Source of the DNA: Ectopseudomonas khazarica | GTDB taxonomy: Bacteria; Pseudomonadota; Gammaproteobacteria; Pseudomonadales; Pseudomonadaceae | Assembly: GCF_004521985.1 (NCBI RefSeq) | Contig: NZ_SBHZ01000001.1 | Span: forward strand, 347,604 to 411,603 | DNA length: 64,000 nucleotides | Direction: 5' to 3' | Shown: one piece after another, positions 12,713 through 20,948 of the stretch | Layout: each line of letters begins with the position of its first letter | How positions within the stretch are numbered: position 1 is the stretch's first letter | Notes under the pieces: model-generated | The model's database searches: none | What the model saw: the letters and a program-made list of their open reading frames with translations, nothing else | Told to the model about the DNA's origin: nothing | Made by a program: the position numbers and the translations under genes

Positions 12713-13167
12713 GTGCATCCGATAGCGCGCAACTGCAGCTGGACAACCAGCTGTGTTTCAAGCTGTACGCGGCGTCACGCGCGGTCATTCGTGCCTACAA
12801 GCCGATGCTCGACGCGCTGGGCCTGACCTACCCGCAGTACCTGGTGATGCTGGTGCTGTGGCAATGGCAGGACGAGGCGCCGGTGCAGCCCACGCTCAAG
12901 GCGCTCGGCCAGCGCCTGCAGCTGGATTCGGGGACCCTCACGCCGCTGCTCAAGCGCCTGGAGCAGATGGGTCTGGTGCTGCGGCGGCGCTCGGTCAGCG
13001 ACGAACGTGAGGTGCATCTGGCACTGAGCGAGGCGGGGCAGGGCTTGCGCGCGCAGGTCCCGCCATTGAAGGCGCAGCTGCTGTGCCAGTTCGCCGATCA
13101 GGAGCTGCTGGAGATGGAGGGGCTGCGGCGCAATCTGGACCAGTTGCTGGCCAGGCTCAACGGCTGA
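12709..13167 (+). CDS. ospR: Peroxide-sensing MarR regulator, OspR/OhrR type
   Basis: A 152-residue winged-helix repressor. LDNQLCFKLYAASRAVIRAY places the reactive Cys16 where OhrR-family sensors have it, and LGLTYPQYLVMLVLW contains the two Tyr/Tyr-region residues that hold the reduced form. The winged helix is LDSGTLTPLLKRLEQMGLV with wing RRRSVSDERE. A second Cys near residue 124 could be the resolving Cys, giving a two-Cys OhrR. In P. aeruginosa the equivalent gene is OspR, which controls the adjacent gpx. Translationally coupled to gpx; its end overlaps convergent sagS. Confidence 0.88.
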   Translation: MSASDSAQLQLDNQLCFKLYAASRAVIRAYKPMLDALGLTYPQYLVMLVLWQWQDEAPVQPTLKALGQRLQLDSGTLTPLLKRLEQMGLVLRRRSVSDEREVHLALSEAGQGLRAQVPPLKAQLLCQFADQELLEMEGLRRNLDQLLARLNG

Positions 13168-15478
13168 CGCTCTCAGGCAGCCAGGTGTTGAGCATGTTGG
13201 CCAGCTCCTCGCGCTGGAAGGGCTTGGCCAGGTAATCGTTCATGCCGGCGGCGCGACAGCGTTCGCGCTCGTCGGACAGCGCATTGGCGGTCAGGGCCAC
13301 GATCGGCAGTTCCGGCCAGCGACCGTTGCTGCGAATGCGCCGGCTGGCCTCGTAGCCATCCATCACCGGCATGTTGCAGTCCATCAGGACCAGGTCGACG
13401 GACTCCTGCTCCAGCACGTCCAGGGCCTCGGCGCCGTGGCCGGCGATCAGTACCTGGTAGCCGAGCTTGCTCAGCATGCCCTTGGCCACCATCTGGTTCA
13501 CTGGGTTGTCCTCGACCAGCAGCACGCGGGCCGAACTCGAGCGGGTCGGCTTGGTCTGGGCGTCGGCATGCACGTCGCCGTCGTCGCTCTGCAGAATGTG
13601 CCGCAGCACCTGGATCAGGCCGCTGCGGGACAGCGGGCGGGCGATCTGCAGCAGGGGCATGAGACGCTGCGCCTGATCGTGCGGCAGGAAGTTGCCATAG
13701 GCCGTCACCAGCAGCACCGGTGTGCTGATGGCCGGGCGAATGCCGAGCAGGCACTCCGGGCAGTCGCTGATCAGCAGGTCGGCGTCGACACCGAGCAGGC
13801 TGGCATCGGTATCCAGGCGGCGGAAGCCCAGGCCCCAGGCGGGCAGCCACTGGCTGAGCATCTGCTGCAGGCCGCTGCTGGCGGCGGTCAGCGCGACGAT
13901 GTTGCCTTGCAGCAGCGGCTGCGGGTTGGCCTGCGCATGCGTGGGCAGCGGCAGTTCGGCGCGGAACTCGCTGCCGAAGCCTTCCTTGGAGTCGAGGCTG
14001 AGCTGGCCATGCATGGCCTCGCAGAGACGTCGGGTCAGCGCCAGGCCGAGGCCGGTACCGCCATACTCGCGGGTGATGCCCACCTCGGCCTGGGCGAAAG
14101 GCTGGAAGATGCGCGCCTGGGCTTCCTCGGAGATGCCGATGCCGGTATCGCGCACGCGGATGCAGATCCCCTCGGGGCAGCGCGTCAGCGCCAGGTCGAC
14201 GCGGCCGAAGCGGGTGAACTTCAAGGCATTGGACAGCAGGTTGCTGACGATCTGGCGCACCCGGGTCGGGTCACCCAGCACCTGCGCCGGCAGCGCGGGG
14301 TCGATCAGGCAGGTCAGCTCGACGGCACCTGCCGCGTTCTGCGACAGCAGGCTGGCGGTTTCTTCGGCCAGGGCGCCGATATCGAACGGGATGGACTCCA
14401 GTTCGAGTTGCCCGGCCTCGAACTTGGACAGGTCGAGGATATCGTTGAGCAGGTCGACCAGCACCTTGCCGGAGTCATGGGCGATGCCCAGCTGCTGGCG
14501 TTGTTCGGCACTGAGCGGGCCGTCCAGTGCCAGGGCGAGCATGCCCAGCAGGCCGTTGAGCGGCGTGCGAATCTCGTGGCTCATGTTGGCCAGGAAGGCC
14601 GAACGCGCCTGCGCCATGTTCAGCGCCGTGGTACGGGCGACCTCGAGTTCGCGGTTGGACTGGCTGAGGCGGGCATTGGTGGCCTTGAGTTCGGCCGTGC
14701 GCGCCGAAACGATGTTCTCCAGCTCGTTCAGGTACTGGGTCAGGCGGTCCTCGGCATTGCGCCGCTGCTCGATTTCCTGGGCGATGCTCGACAGCTGGCG
14801 GTTGGTGACCTCCACCAGAATGCCGATCTCATCGCGCTCGTGGCCTTCCGGGCAGGGCACCGGACGATGTTGCGGGTCCTGCGGGTTGCGCTCGCTGAGC
14901 GCGCGAATCACGCCGGTCAGCGGCTTGGTCAGCATGAAGTAGAACAGCACCAGCAGGATCAGCGACAGCAGCAGGCTGCGGGCGAAACCGGTCAGCAGGG
15001 TCAGCAGGGAGCGCCGCAGAAAGTGGCTGCCGAAGGCATAGGTGTCGACCTCCAGGCGCAGAATGCCCAGCGCCTCATGGGGCGCATGGGAGACGAAGAG
15101 CGGGTCCTGGAATTCGCGCTCGGCTCTGAACAGGCTGTCGCTGAATACCCTGTAGCGACTCTCGCTGCGCGGCCGGCTGACGCTGGCCAGCACCAGGCCG
15201 CTGTTGTCGATCAGCTCGGCGCGGGTAACCGCTGGCGAGCGCAACAGGCCGAGCACCAGCTCCTGGGCCAGTTCCGCGTCGATGTTGTAGGCGATGCGCG
15301 CTGCCGGGTTGTGGCTGATTTCCAGCAGGGCGCGAATCTCTCGGTTGATGGAGGCGTCTTCGCTGGCATAATCGATCGCCACCTGGGTGACGCTCAACAG
15401 CGTGCCGAGGATAAACGCCACCAGCACGGTCAGGCCGGCCTGTTTGAATGACAGGCGATTGGTGAGCGAAATATCCAT
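13157..15478 (-). CDS. sagS: Hybrid sensor histidine kinase SagS
   Basis: A 773-residue membrane hybrid kinase. Transmembrane helices lie near residues 14-34 and 158-183, enclosing a periplasmic sensor of about 120 residues. A coiled coil (about 225-285) leads into HisKA with FLANMSHEIRTPLNG (His301), an ATPase domain (DTGIGISEEAQARIFQPF, GGTGLGLAL) and a C-terminal receiver (LLVEDNPVNQ, MDCNMPVMDG). There is no HPt domain, so an external HPt protein is needed. Its position beside gpx-ospR and its architecture match P. aeruginosa SagS, which steers attachment and biofilm tolerance with HptB and BfiS. It overlaps ospR by 11 bases, tail to tail. Confidence 0.85.
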   Translation of the reverse strand: MDISLTNRLSFKQAGLTVLVAFILGTLLSVTQVAIDYASEDASINREIRALLEISHNPAARIAYNIDAELAQELVLGLLRSPAVTRAELIDNSGLVLASVSRPRSESRYRVFSDSLFRAEREFQDPLFVSHAPHEALGILRLEVDTYAFGSHFLRRSLLTLLTGFARSLLLSLILLVLFYFMLTKPLTGVIRALSERNPQDPQHRPVPCPEGHERDEIGILVEVTNRQLSSIAQEIEQRRNAEDRLTQYLNELENIVSARTAELKATNARLSQSNRELEVARTTALNMAQARSAFLANMSHEIRTPLNGLLGMLALALDGPLSAEQRQQLGIAHDSGKVLVDLLNDILDLSKFEAGQLELESIPFDIGALAEETASLLSQNAAGAVELTCLIDPALPAQVLGDPTRVRQIVSNLLSNALKFTRFGRVDLALTRCPEGICIRVRDTGIGISEEAQARIFQPFAQAEVGITREYGGTGLGLALTRRLCEAMHGQLSLDSKEGFGSEFRAELPLPTHAQANPQPLLQGNIVALTAASSGLQQMLSQWLPAWGLGFRRLDTDASLLGVDADLLISDCPECLLGIRPAISTPVLLVTAYGNFLPHDQAQRLMPLLQIARPLSRSGLIQVLRHILQSDDGDVHADAQTKPTRSSSARVLLVEDNPVNQMVAKGMLSKLGYQVLIAGHGAEALDVLEQESVDLVLMDCNMPVMDGYEASRRIRSNGRWPELPIVALTANALSDERERCRAAGMNDYLAKPFQREELANMLNTWLPESVSR

Positions 15479-15586
15479 GAATGTGTGCGTGTCTCTGATC
15501 CTTGGCGCATGCCAAGCATAGCTGATCGCGACGCTGTATCGGCAGAGCCTGCAACGTGCGGTTCTGCGCAAAAGGAGTAGTCGATC

Positions 15587-16477
15587 GTGGATTCCCGATT
15601 GCTGGACTTTCTGGCCCGCGCCGAGCAGGTGCTGGAACGCCTTGAACCCTTGCTGCCGGCGCTGCGTCCGCACGTGGACTGGAGCCACTGCGTGGCGGCG
15701 CGCTGGGTGCGTGATGGCCGCAGTGGTTTCCTGCAGCCGCTGGACGTGTGCCTGGACCTGTCGCTGAGCGATCTGCTGGGGGTGGATGTCCAGCGCGAGC
15801 AGCTGGCGCGCAACACCCGTCAGTTCGTCAGCGGCCTGCCGGCCAACCACGCACTGCTGTGGGGGGCGCGGGGTACGGGCAAGTCATCGCTGGTGCGCGC
15901 CCTGCTCGCCGAGCACGCTGCGGCAGGCCTGCGCCTGATCGAGATCGAACGCGACCACCTGGCCGATCTGCCACGGGTGGTGGAGCTGCTGGCGGGGCTG
16001 TCGCAGCGTTTCGTGCTGTTCTGTGACGACCTCTCGTTCGAGGCGGGCGAGGGCGACTACCGGGTGCTCAAGAGCGTGCTCGACGGCTCGCTGGAGCAGG
16101 CGCCGGACAATGTATTGCTGTACGCCACCTCCAACCGCCGCCATCTGGTGCCCGAGCGGCAGAGCGACAACGAGAACTGGAAGATGGTCGATGGCGAGCT
16201 GCACCCCAGCGAGGCCGTCGAGGACAAGATCGCGCTGTCCGACCGCTTCGGTCTGTGGCTGTCGTTCTATCCCTTCAGCCAGGAGCACTTCCTGATCGTC
16301 GTGCGTCATTGGGTCGAGGTACAGGCGCGCCAGGTCGGCCTGCGCTGGAACTGGGACGAGGCGCTGGAAAAGGCCGCCATTCGCTGGGCGCTGGGGCGCG
16401 GTAACCGCAACGGCCGTTGCGCTTATCAGTTCGCCCGTCACTGGGTCGGCCTGCAACTGCTGGAGCAACAGGCATGA
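15587..16477 (+). CDS. DUF815 AAA+ ATPase
   Basis: A 296-residue cytoplasmic ATPase. LLWGARGTGKSSLVRALL is Walker A, RFVLFCDDLSFE is Walker B with paired aspartates, and LYATSNRRHLVPE is the sensor 1 region with the conserved Asn. The N-terminal 80 residues are specific to DUF815. The biochemical role of the family is unknown; it is widely conserved in proteobacteria. Its stop codon overlaps the ATG of the next gene, so the two are translationally coupled. Confidence 0.85.
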   Translation: MDSRLLDFLARAEQVLERLEPLLPALRPHVDWSHCVAARWVRDGRSGFLQPLDVCLDLSLSDLLGVDVQREQLARNTRQFVSGLPANHALLWGARGTGKSSLVRALLAEHAAAGLRLIEIERDHLADLPRVVELLAGLSQRFVLFCDDLSFEAGEGDYRVLKSVLDGSLEQAPDNVLLYATSNRRHLVPERQSDNENWKMVDGELHPSEAVEDKIALSDRFGLWLSFYPFSQEHFLIVVRHWVEVQARQVGLRWNWDEALEKAAIRWALGRGNRNGRCAYQFARHWVGLQLLEQQA

Positions 16478-16956
16478 TCGATCTGTCGCAAACCGGCTCC
16501 GGACTCGATGGCTACCGCTTGCTGAGCGCACAGCTGGAGGCGCTGCTCAGCGGCGAGCGGGATTTCATCGCCAATGCCGCGCAGTTCTCCGCCTTCCTCT
16601 TCCATGAACTGGCGGACCTGAACTGGGCGGGTTTCTACCTGGTCAAGGACGGCGAACTGGTGCTCGGGCCGTTCCAGGGCAAGGTTGCCTGCGTGCGCAT
16701 CCCCTTCGGCCGTGGCGTCTGTGGCGCCGCTGCTGCCAGCCGGCAGACGCAGCGCATCGAAGACGTGCATGCCTTCGCCGGGCATATCGCCTGCGACAGC
16801 GCCTCGAACAGCGAGCTGGTCGTGCCGCTGGTGAAGGATGCCCGACTGATCGGGGTGCTGGACCTGGACAGCCCGTCGCTCGGGCGTTTCAGCGAGGCCG
16901 ATCAGGCCGGGGTCGAGGCGCTGGCGGCGATCTTCCTGGCAGCCAGCGACTGCTGA
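16474..16956 (+). CDS. msrC: Free methionine-(R)-sulfoxide reductase (GAF domain)
   Basis: A 160-residue single GAF domain. LNWAGFYLVKDGELVLGPFQ, RIPFGRGVCGAAAA and FAGHIACDSASNSELVVPL are the fRMsr (YebR) signatures, with the two cysteines (GVCG and HIACD) that cycle between thiol and disulfide while reducing free Met-R-sulfoxide. Length equals the E. coli enzyme. It starts inside the stop codon of the DUF815 gene (ATGA). Confidence 0.9.
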   Translation: MIDLSQTGSGLDGYRLLSAQLEALLSGERDFIANAAQFSAFLFHELADLNWAGFYLVKDGELVLGPFQGKVACVRIPFGRGVCGAAAASRQTQRIEDVHAFAGHIACDSASNSELVVPLVKDARLIGVLDLDSPSLGRFSEADQAGVEALAAIFLAASDC

Positions 16957-17092
16957 GCCGTGACGGGGCACCAGCGGCCGCGCACCGGCGCGGCTGCGTG
17001 CCCACGACCGGCGCGCCTTGCGCAACGGCTCAGGACAAGCGCTGCTCAAGTCATTAAACTCGCCCGGTTCTCGCCATTCCGGATTCCGCACC

Positions 17093-17923
17093 ATGCAGCA
17101 CCCCGCCGAACACTCTCCGCTGGGCAAGTCCAGCCAGTACATCGCCGAATACAGCCCCGAACTGCTGTTTCCCATTTCGCGCACGACCAAGTGGGCCGAG
17201 CTGGGCCTGGATGGCGCCAACCTGCCGTATCAGGGCGTGGATTACTGGAACTGCTATGAGCTTTCCTGGCTGCTGCCGTCCGGCAAGCCGGTGGTGGCCA
17301 TCGCCGAATTCGCCATCCCGGCCGATTCGCCGAACATCATCGAGTCGAAGTCGTTCAAGCTCTATCTCAACTCGCTGAACCAGACGATGTTCGCCAGTTG
17401 GGACGAGGTGCAGGCGACCCTGGCCAGTGATCTGTCTGCGGTGGCCGGCAAGCCGGTGGCCGTGCGTCTGCGTTCGCTGGCGGAAGTGGCGGAGGAGGGC
17501 GTGGCGACGTTGCCGGGCCAGTGCATCGACGACCTGGAAATCAGCGTCAGCCAGTACGATCACCCGCAGCCGGAGCTGCTGCGTTGTGACGCCGGACGGG
17601 TGGAGGAGGCGTGCCTGCACAGCCACCTGCTCAAATCCAACTGCCCGGTCACCGGTCAGCCGGACTGGGGCAGCCTGGTGGTGCACTACCAGGGCGCGGC
17701 GCTGGACCCTGCCAGCCTGTTGGCCTATCTGGTGAGCTTCCGTCAGCACGCCGACTTCCACGAACAGTGCGTGGAGCGCATCTTCCTCGACCTGCAGCGC
17801 CTGCTGAACCCGCAGTCGCTGACCGTGTATGCGCGCTACGTACGCCGTGGAGGGCTGGACATCAATCCCTACCGCAGCACGGACGCGATCACTAGCGAGA
17901 ACGGTCGTCTCGCGCGTCAGTGA
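17093..17923 (+). CDS. queF: NADPH-dependent 7-cyano-7-deazaguanine reductase QueF
   Basis: A 276-residue queuosine biosynthesis enzyme of the long, two-domain E. coli type. It reduces the preQ0 nitrile to preQ1 amine. The QueF motif [17 protein letters not shown] lies in the N-terminal half and [16 protein letters not shown] holds the catalytic Cys that forms the thioimide with preQ0. [12 protein letters not shown] near the C-terminus is also conserved. I see no preQ1-riboswitch-like fold in the 136 bases before it. A terminator follows directly. Confidence 0.96.
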   Translation: MQHPAEHSPLGKSSQYIAEYSPELLFPISRTTKWAELGLDGANLPYQGVDYWNCYELSWLLPSGKPVVAIAEFAIPADSPNIIESKSFKLYLNSLNQTMFASWDEVQATLASDLSAVAGKPVAVRLRSLAEVAEEGVATLPGQCIDDLEISVSQYDHPQPELLRCDAGRVEEACLHSHLLKSNCPVTGQPDWGSLVVHYQGAALDPASLLAYLVSFRQHADFHEQCVERIFLDLQRLLNPQSLTVYARYVRRGGLDINPYRSTDAITSENGRLARQ

Positions 17924-17931
17924 TGCCATGA

Positions 17932-17957
17932 AAAATGCCGCCATCGGGCGGCATTTT
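17932..17957 (+). terminator. Intrinsic terminator after queF
   Basis: AAAATGCCGCC, a four-base loop and GGCGGCATTTT form a stem flanked by A and T runs. It starts nine bases past the queF stop and can serve both strands. Confidence 0.85.
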
Positions 17958-17994
17958 CTGCTGGAGGCGCCGGTGTCATCCGGCGCTGGCTTGT

Positions 17995-18261
17995 TCAGAT
18001 GCCCATGTTGGCCAGGCTTTGCATGATGTTGCGCAGAGTGCCGGCGAGCGTGGGGTGGCTGGCCTCGAAACGCTCCACTGCCAGGTTGACGCCATCGACC
18101 AGCGTCGCATCCGGTGCAGCCGCGGCCTCGCGCGCCAGTTGCACCTCGATTTCCTGGGTCAGCAGGTAAAGCGATGCCCGTTCTTCCTCACTGAGCGGCG
18201 TGTCCTGGGCCAGGTGTTGCTGTAGGGCTTCCAGTTGCTGCTGCAGGTCGCTTGCTGGCAT
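17995..18261 (-). CDS. DUF4404 family protein
   Basis: An 88-residue soluble helical protein (MPASDLQQQLEALQQHLAQD). Its heptad-like Leu/Gln spacing suggests a coiled coil. Length and the ending LRNIMQSLANMGI match DUF4404. The ATG at 18261 has AAGGAGAA at ideal spacing; an upstream in-frame ATG (18306) lacks one. Function unknown. Confidence 0.8.
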   Translation of the reverse strand: MPASDLQQQLEALQQHLAQDTPLSEEERASLYLLTQEIEVQLAREAAAAPDATLVDGVNLAVERFEASHPTLAGTLRNIMQSLANMGI

Positions 18262-18377
18262 AGAGTTCTCCTTGTCGAATCGGCATAGGCATTGACCCCA
18301 GGCCATGCTGGAAGTTTTCCGCCTGTACCTGAAGGGTACTCCAAGCGTGGCGCTTTTGCCTGACCCGGATCAACCGC

Positions 18378-19094
18378 TCAGGGTCTTTCGCCCTTGCTGC
18401 GGCGCATGCCGATGTCGTCCAGGCTGGCGGCGATTTCGCCCAGGTGATCGACCACCGAATGAGCGCCCAGGCGATAGAGCTGCAGCGTGGCTTCGGCACG
18501 CAGGCGCTCCTGCTGGTTGCCGGCCAGCGCCTGCCAGTCGGCCGGGGCATGCCCGCACAAGGGGCCGCAGGCGGCCAGGCCGATGGTCCAGCAACCGGCG
18601 TTCAGCCCGGCCTGCAGCAGCAGCGGGTTGCCGCTGACCAGGATGCAGCCGTCCAGGCGCTCGACCCCCAGCTGAGTCAGCGCTTGCCAGCAGCTGTCGG
18701 GGGCCGGCCAGGCTCTGGCCTGCTGCGGCAGGGCTGCCAGCACCGAGTCCGGCAGCGCCTCGGCCAGGCGCAGGCTGGCATCGCTCGGCAGCCTGTCGAG
18801 CCAGGCGCAAGGCACGCCACCGTCGGCCAGGTCATTGAGCAGGCGTTCGGCGCCTGGCGCCAGTTCGGCGTGTTCTCCGGCCACCTCGCTGAGCGTCTCC
18901 CGCAGGGCCTGCAGCTGCGCTGGCGTCGCGGGGCGCCCCAGTGAAGCCTCCAGTGCCTGCTGAGGGGTGTCGACAGGCGTCGTTGTGCTGCATTCGGGGT
19001 AGAGCCGTTGCAGGGCGACGGGCAGCGTGCGCGCGCCGAAGTCGACCAGGCAGCCGGATAGCTCGAAGAGGAGGGCGGTCGGGGAGGAGGGCAT
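18378..19094 (-). CDS. Phosphonatase-like HAD protein, catalytically degenerate
   Basis: A 238-residue protein with a HAD fold related to phosphonoacetaldehyde hydrolase (PhnX). The key residues are missing. Motif I, which should be DxxGxxxDFG with a nucleophilic Asp, reads FELSGCLVDFG (GAG codon, Glu). The motif III/IV acid pair is replaced in GCILVSGNPLLLQAGLNAG. The downstream glycine-rich segment GCWTIGLAACGPLCGH is still conserved, so the fold is kept while catalysis is probably lost. It is likely a regulatory or binding protein. A phosphonatase-like HAD gene also occurs in this neighbourhood in P. aeruginosa (PA2803). Confidence 0.75.
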   Translation of the reverse strand: MPSSPTALLFELSGCLVDFGARTLPVALQRLYPECSTTTPVDTPQQALEASLGRPATPAQLQALRETLSEVAGEHAELAPGAERLLNDLADGGVPCAWLDRLPSDASLRLAEALPDSVLAALPQQARAWPAPDSCWQALTQLGVERLDGCILVSGNPLLLQAGLNAGCWTIGLAACGPLCGHAPADWQALAGNQQERLRAEATLQLYRLGAHSVVDHLGEIAASLDDIGMRRSKGERP

Positions 19095-19156
19095 GGCAGC
19101 GTCCGTGACAGTGGCCCCGCTCAATCTACTGGCGCTGGATGACCAAAAGATGACCG

Positions 19157-19567
19157 TCAGGTGACGGCGAACAGCGCACGCACGTGTTCTGGCAGGGCAA
19201 CGGAACGGCCGCTGGCGTGATCGACCCACACCAGCTTGCAGTAACCTTCGCCGTACAGCGTCTCGGGATCGTCCAGCGTGCTCAGGCGATGCTCGACTAC
19301 CAGGCTGCTGCGACCAGCCTTGCCGGCGCGCAGCTCGACGATCACGGTCGCCGGGTGGACCACGGGTTTCAGGTAGGTGTGCTGGGTCTGCAGCACGACC
19401 GGGCCCTGGGGCACGTTGCTCATGGGCACGCCCGCCAGTTCGAGCCAGGCGACGCGGGCTTCCTCCAGGTATTGCATGTAGATGATGTTGTTGACGTGTC
19501 CGTAGCTGTCCATGTCGCCCCAGCGTACGGGGATGTGGGCGGTATGCAGCAGTGTCTTATCGGTCAT
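19157..19567 (-). CDS. Acyl-CoA thioesterase (YbgC-like hot-dog)
   Basis: A 136-residue hot-dog protein with VRWGDMDSYGHVNNIIYMQY, the Asp of GDMDSYGHVNN being the catalytic residue of the YbgC/4HBT class. Such enzymes hydrolyse short or medium acyl-CoA. It is divergent from mlaA with about 105 bases between starts. Substrate unknown. Confidence 0.85.
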   Translation of the reverse strand: MTDKTLLHTAHIPVRWGDMDSYGHVNNIIYMQYLEEARVAWLELAGVPMSNVPQGPVVLQTQHTYLKPVVHPATVIVELRAGKAGRSSLVVEHRLSTLDDPETLYGEGYCKLVWVDHASGRSVALPEHVRALFAVT

Positions 19568-19671
19568 GGCAATTGTTCGCTATGCTGCCCAATCCGGGCT
19601 CCTGGCTTTATACTACGCGGCCTTCGGGCCGCTGGCGGTGGCCACGTTATTTTCCTCAAGGAGAGAATTCA

Positions 19672-20376
19672 ATGCATGTGACCGGTACTCGCTGGATCGC
19701 GCGCCTCGGCAGTCTGGTCGCGCTCGTCGGCCTGAGCTGCTTGCCTGTGCTGAGTCAGGCGGCGTCGGAGGATGACCCCTGGGAGGGTTTCAACCGCGCC
19801 ATGTTCAGCTTCAACGACACGCTCGACACCTACGCGCTGAAGCCGGTCGCACAGGGCTACCAGGCCGTGACGCCGCAGTTCCTCGAAGACGGCGTGCACA
19901 ATGTCTTCGGCAATATCGGCGATGTCGGCAACCTGGCCAACAACCTGCTGCAGGGCAAGTTCCACGATGCCGGCGTCGATACCGGTCGTCTGCTGTTCAA
20001 CACCACCTTCGGTCTGCTGGGCTTCTTCGATGTGGCCAAGCACATGGGGCTGCAGAAGAACGACGAAGACTTCGGCCAGACCCTCGGCGCCTGGGGTGTG
20101 GGGAGCGGGCCCTACCTGGTGATCCCGTTCCTCGGCCCGAGCACCGTGCGTGATGCCACCGGCCGCGTACCGGACAGCTTCCTGACGCCCTATCCGTACA
20201 TGGACCACGTGCCGACCCGCAACGTGACCCGTGGCGTGGAAGTCATCGACACCCGTGCCAGCCTGCTGCAGGCCGAGCGCCTGGTCAGCGGCGACAAGTA
20301 CATCTTCATCCGCAACGCCTACCTGCAGAGCCGCGAGTTCAAGGTCAAGGACGGTGAGGTCGAGGACGACTTCTGA
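19672..20376 (+). CDS. mlaA: Phospholipid-retrieval protein MlaA (VacJ)
   Basis: A 234-residue VacJ-family protein. DDPWEGFNRAMFSFNDTLD at the start of the mature part and GPYLVIPFLGPSTVRDATGR are family signatures. MlaA sits in the outer membrane with a porin and passes mislocalised phospholipids to the Mla pathway. A signal peptide is clear (about residues 1-31, ending SQA); a Cys at residue 21 stands in GLSC, which is a poor lipobox, so classic lipidation is uncertain. AAGGAGAGAA precedes the start, and a strong terminator follows. Confidence 0.93.
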   Translation: MHVTGTRWIARLGSLVALVGLSCLPVLSQAASEDDPWEGFNRAMFSFNDTLDTYALKPVAQGYQAVTPQFLEDGVHNVFGNIGDVGNLANNLLQGKFHDAGVDTGRLLFNTTFGLLGFFDVAKHMGLQKNDEDFGQTLGAWGVGSGPYLVIPFLGPSTVRDATGRVPDSFLTPYPYMDHVPTRNVTRGVEVIDTRASLLQAERLVSGDKYIFIRNAYLQSREFKVKDGEVEDDF

Positions 20377-20392
20377 GCACCTTGGCGGATGC

Positions 20393-20420
20393 AAAAAAGG
20401 CGGCCCAGGGCCGCCTTTTT
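20393..20420 (+). terminator. Bidirectional terminator between mlaA and the PilZ gene
   Basis: AAAAAAGGCGGCCC and GGGCCGCCTTTTT form a stem with A and T tails. It ends mlaA and, read on the other strand, the convergent PilZ gene. Confidence 0.9.
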
Positions 20421-20434
20421 CGTAAGGGCAGATT

Positions 20435-20734
20435 TCAGCTCATGGAGAGGATGGCCAGCCCGAGCGACTGACGGCCATCCTCGAGTTCACTGATGCGCAC
20501 CACCTCGGCCTGGGCATCGAGGCCCGCCAGCTCGTTGTGTTCGGAGGGGATGTGGACCTTGACCTTGTCGCCCATGCTCAAGGTGACTTCGGCCTCGATT
20601 TGCATGCCGGTACTGGAGAGATCCAGGCACATTGCCGGGATTTCCCGGCCAGCATGATGGAGGATGACTGGAGCTTCCAATCGCATGCGGATGTAGTCGC
20701 GTTTCTCGCTGTACGCTCGATCGTTCTGACTCAT
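20435..20734 (-). CDS. PilZ domain protein (c-di-GMP binding)
   Basis: A 99-residue single PilZ domain. EKRDYIRMRLEAPV contains the RxxxR arm (residues 11-15), and LDLSSTGMQIEA matches the D/NxSxxG motif that holds c-di-GMP. It should be a cytoplasmic c-di-GMP effector. It corresponds in position to PA2799 next to rssB. Start ATG at 20734; longer upstream reading frames show no similarity. Confidence 0.88.
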   Translation of the reverse strand: MSQNDRAYSEKRDYIRMRLEAPVILHHAGREIPAMCLDLSSTGMQIEAEVTLSMGDKVKVHIPSEHNELAGLDAQAEVVRISELEDGRQSLGLAILSMS

Positions 20735-20948
20735 GGACCCTGTCCTCTTCTTATGAGCTCTCCCGCGGCTCTTATAACCCCCGCCGATTTGACCTGTAAA
20801 GCCGCCGAACGACGACCGGTCCCGGCTTGAATCGCTGGACAGATGGGAGTACCGTCTGCCCCTTGAAATCGCCCTGGCGCCACCGATGCGGCGCCGCGCT
20901 ACGGGCAGTGACCAAAAATTGCCCTGGCGCAGTTTGCCTGGATACCCC

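Noticed and set aside
16957..17092. Possible preQ1 riboswitch before queF
   Set aside because: The 136-base leader shows no aptamer-like pseudoknot or A-rich tail, and pseudomonad queF genes are not generally known to have one.
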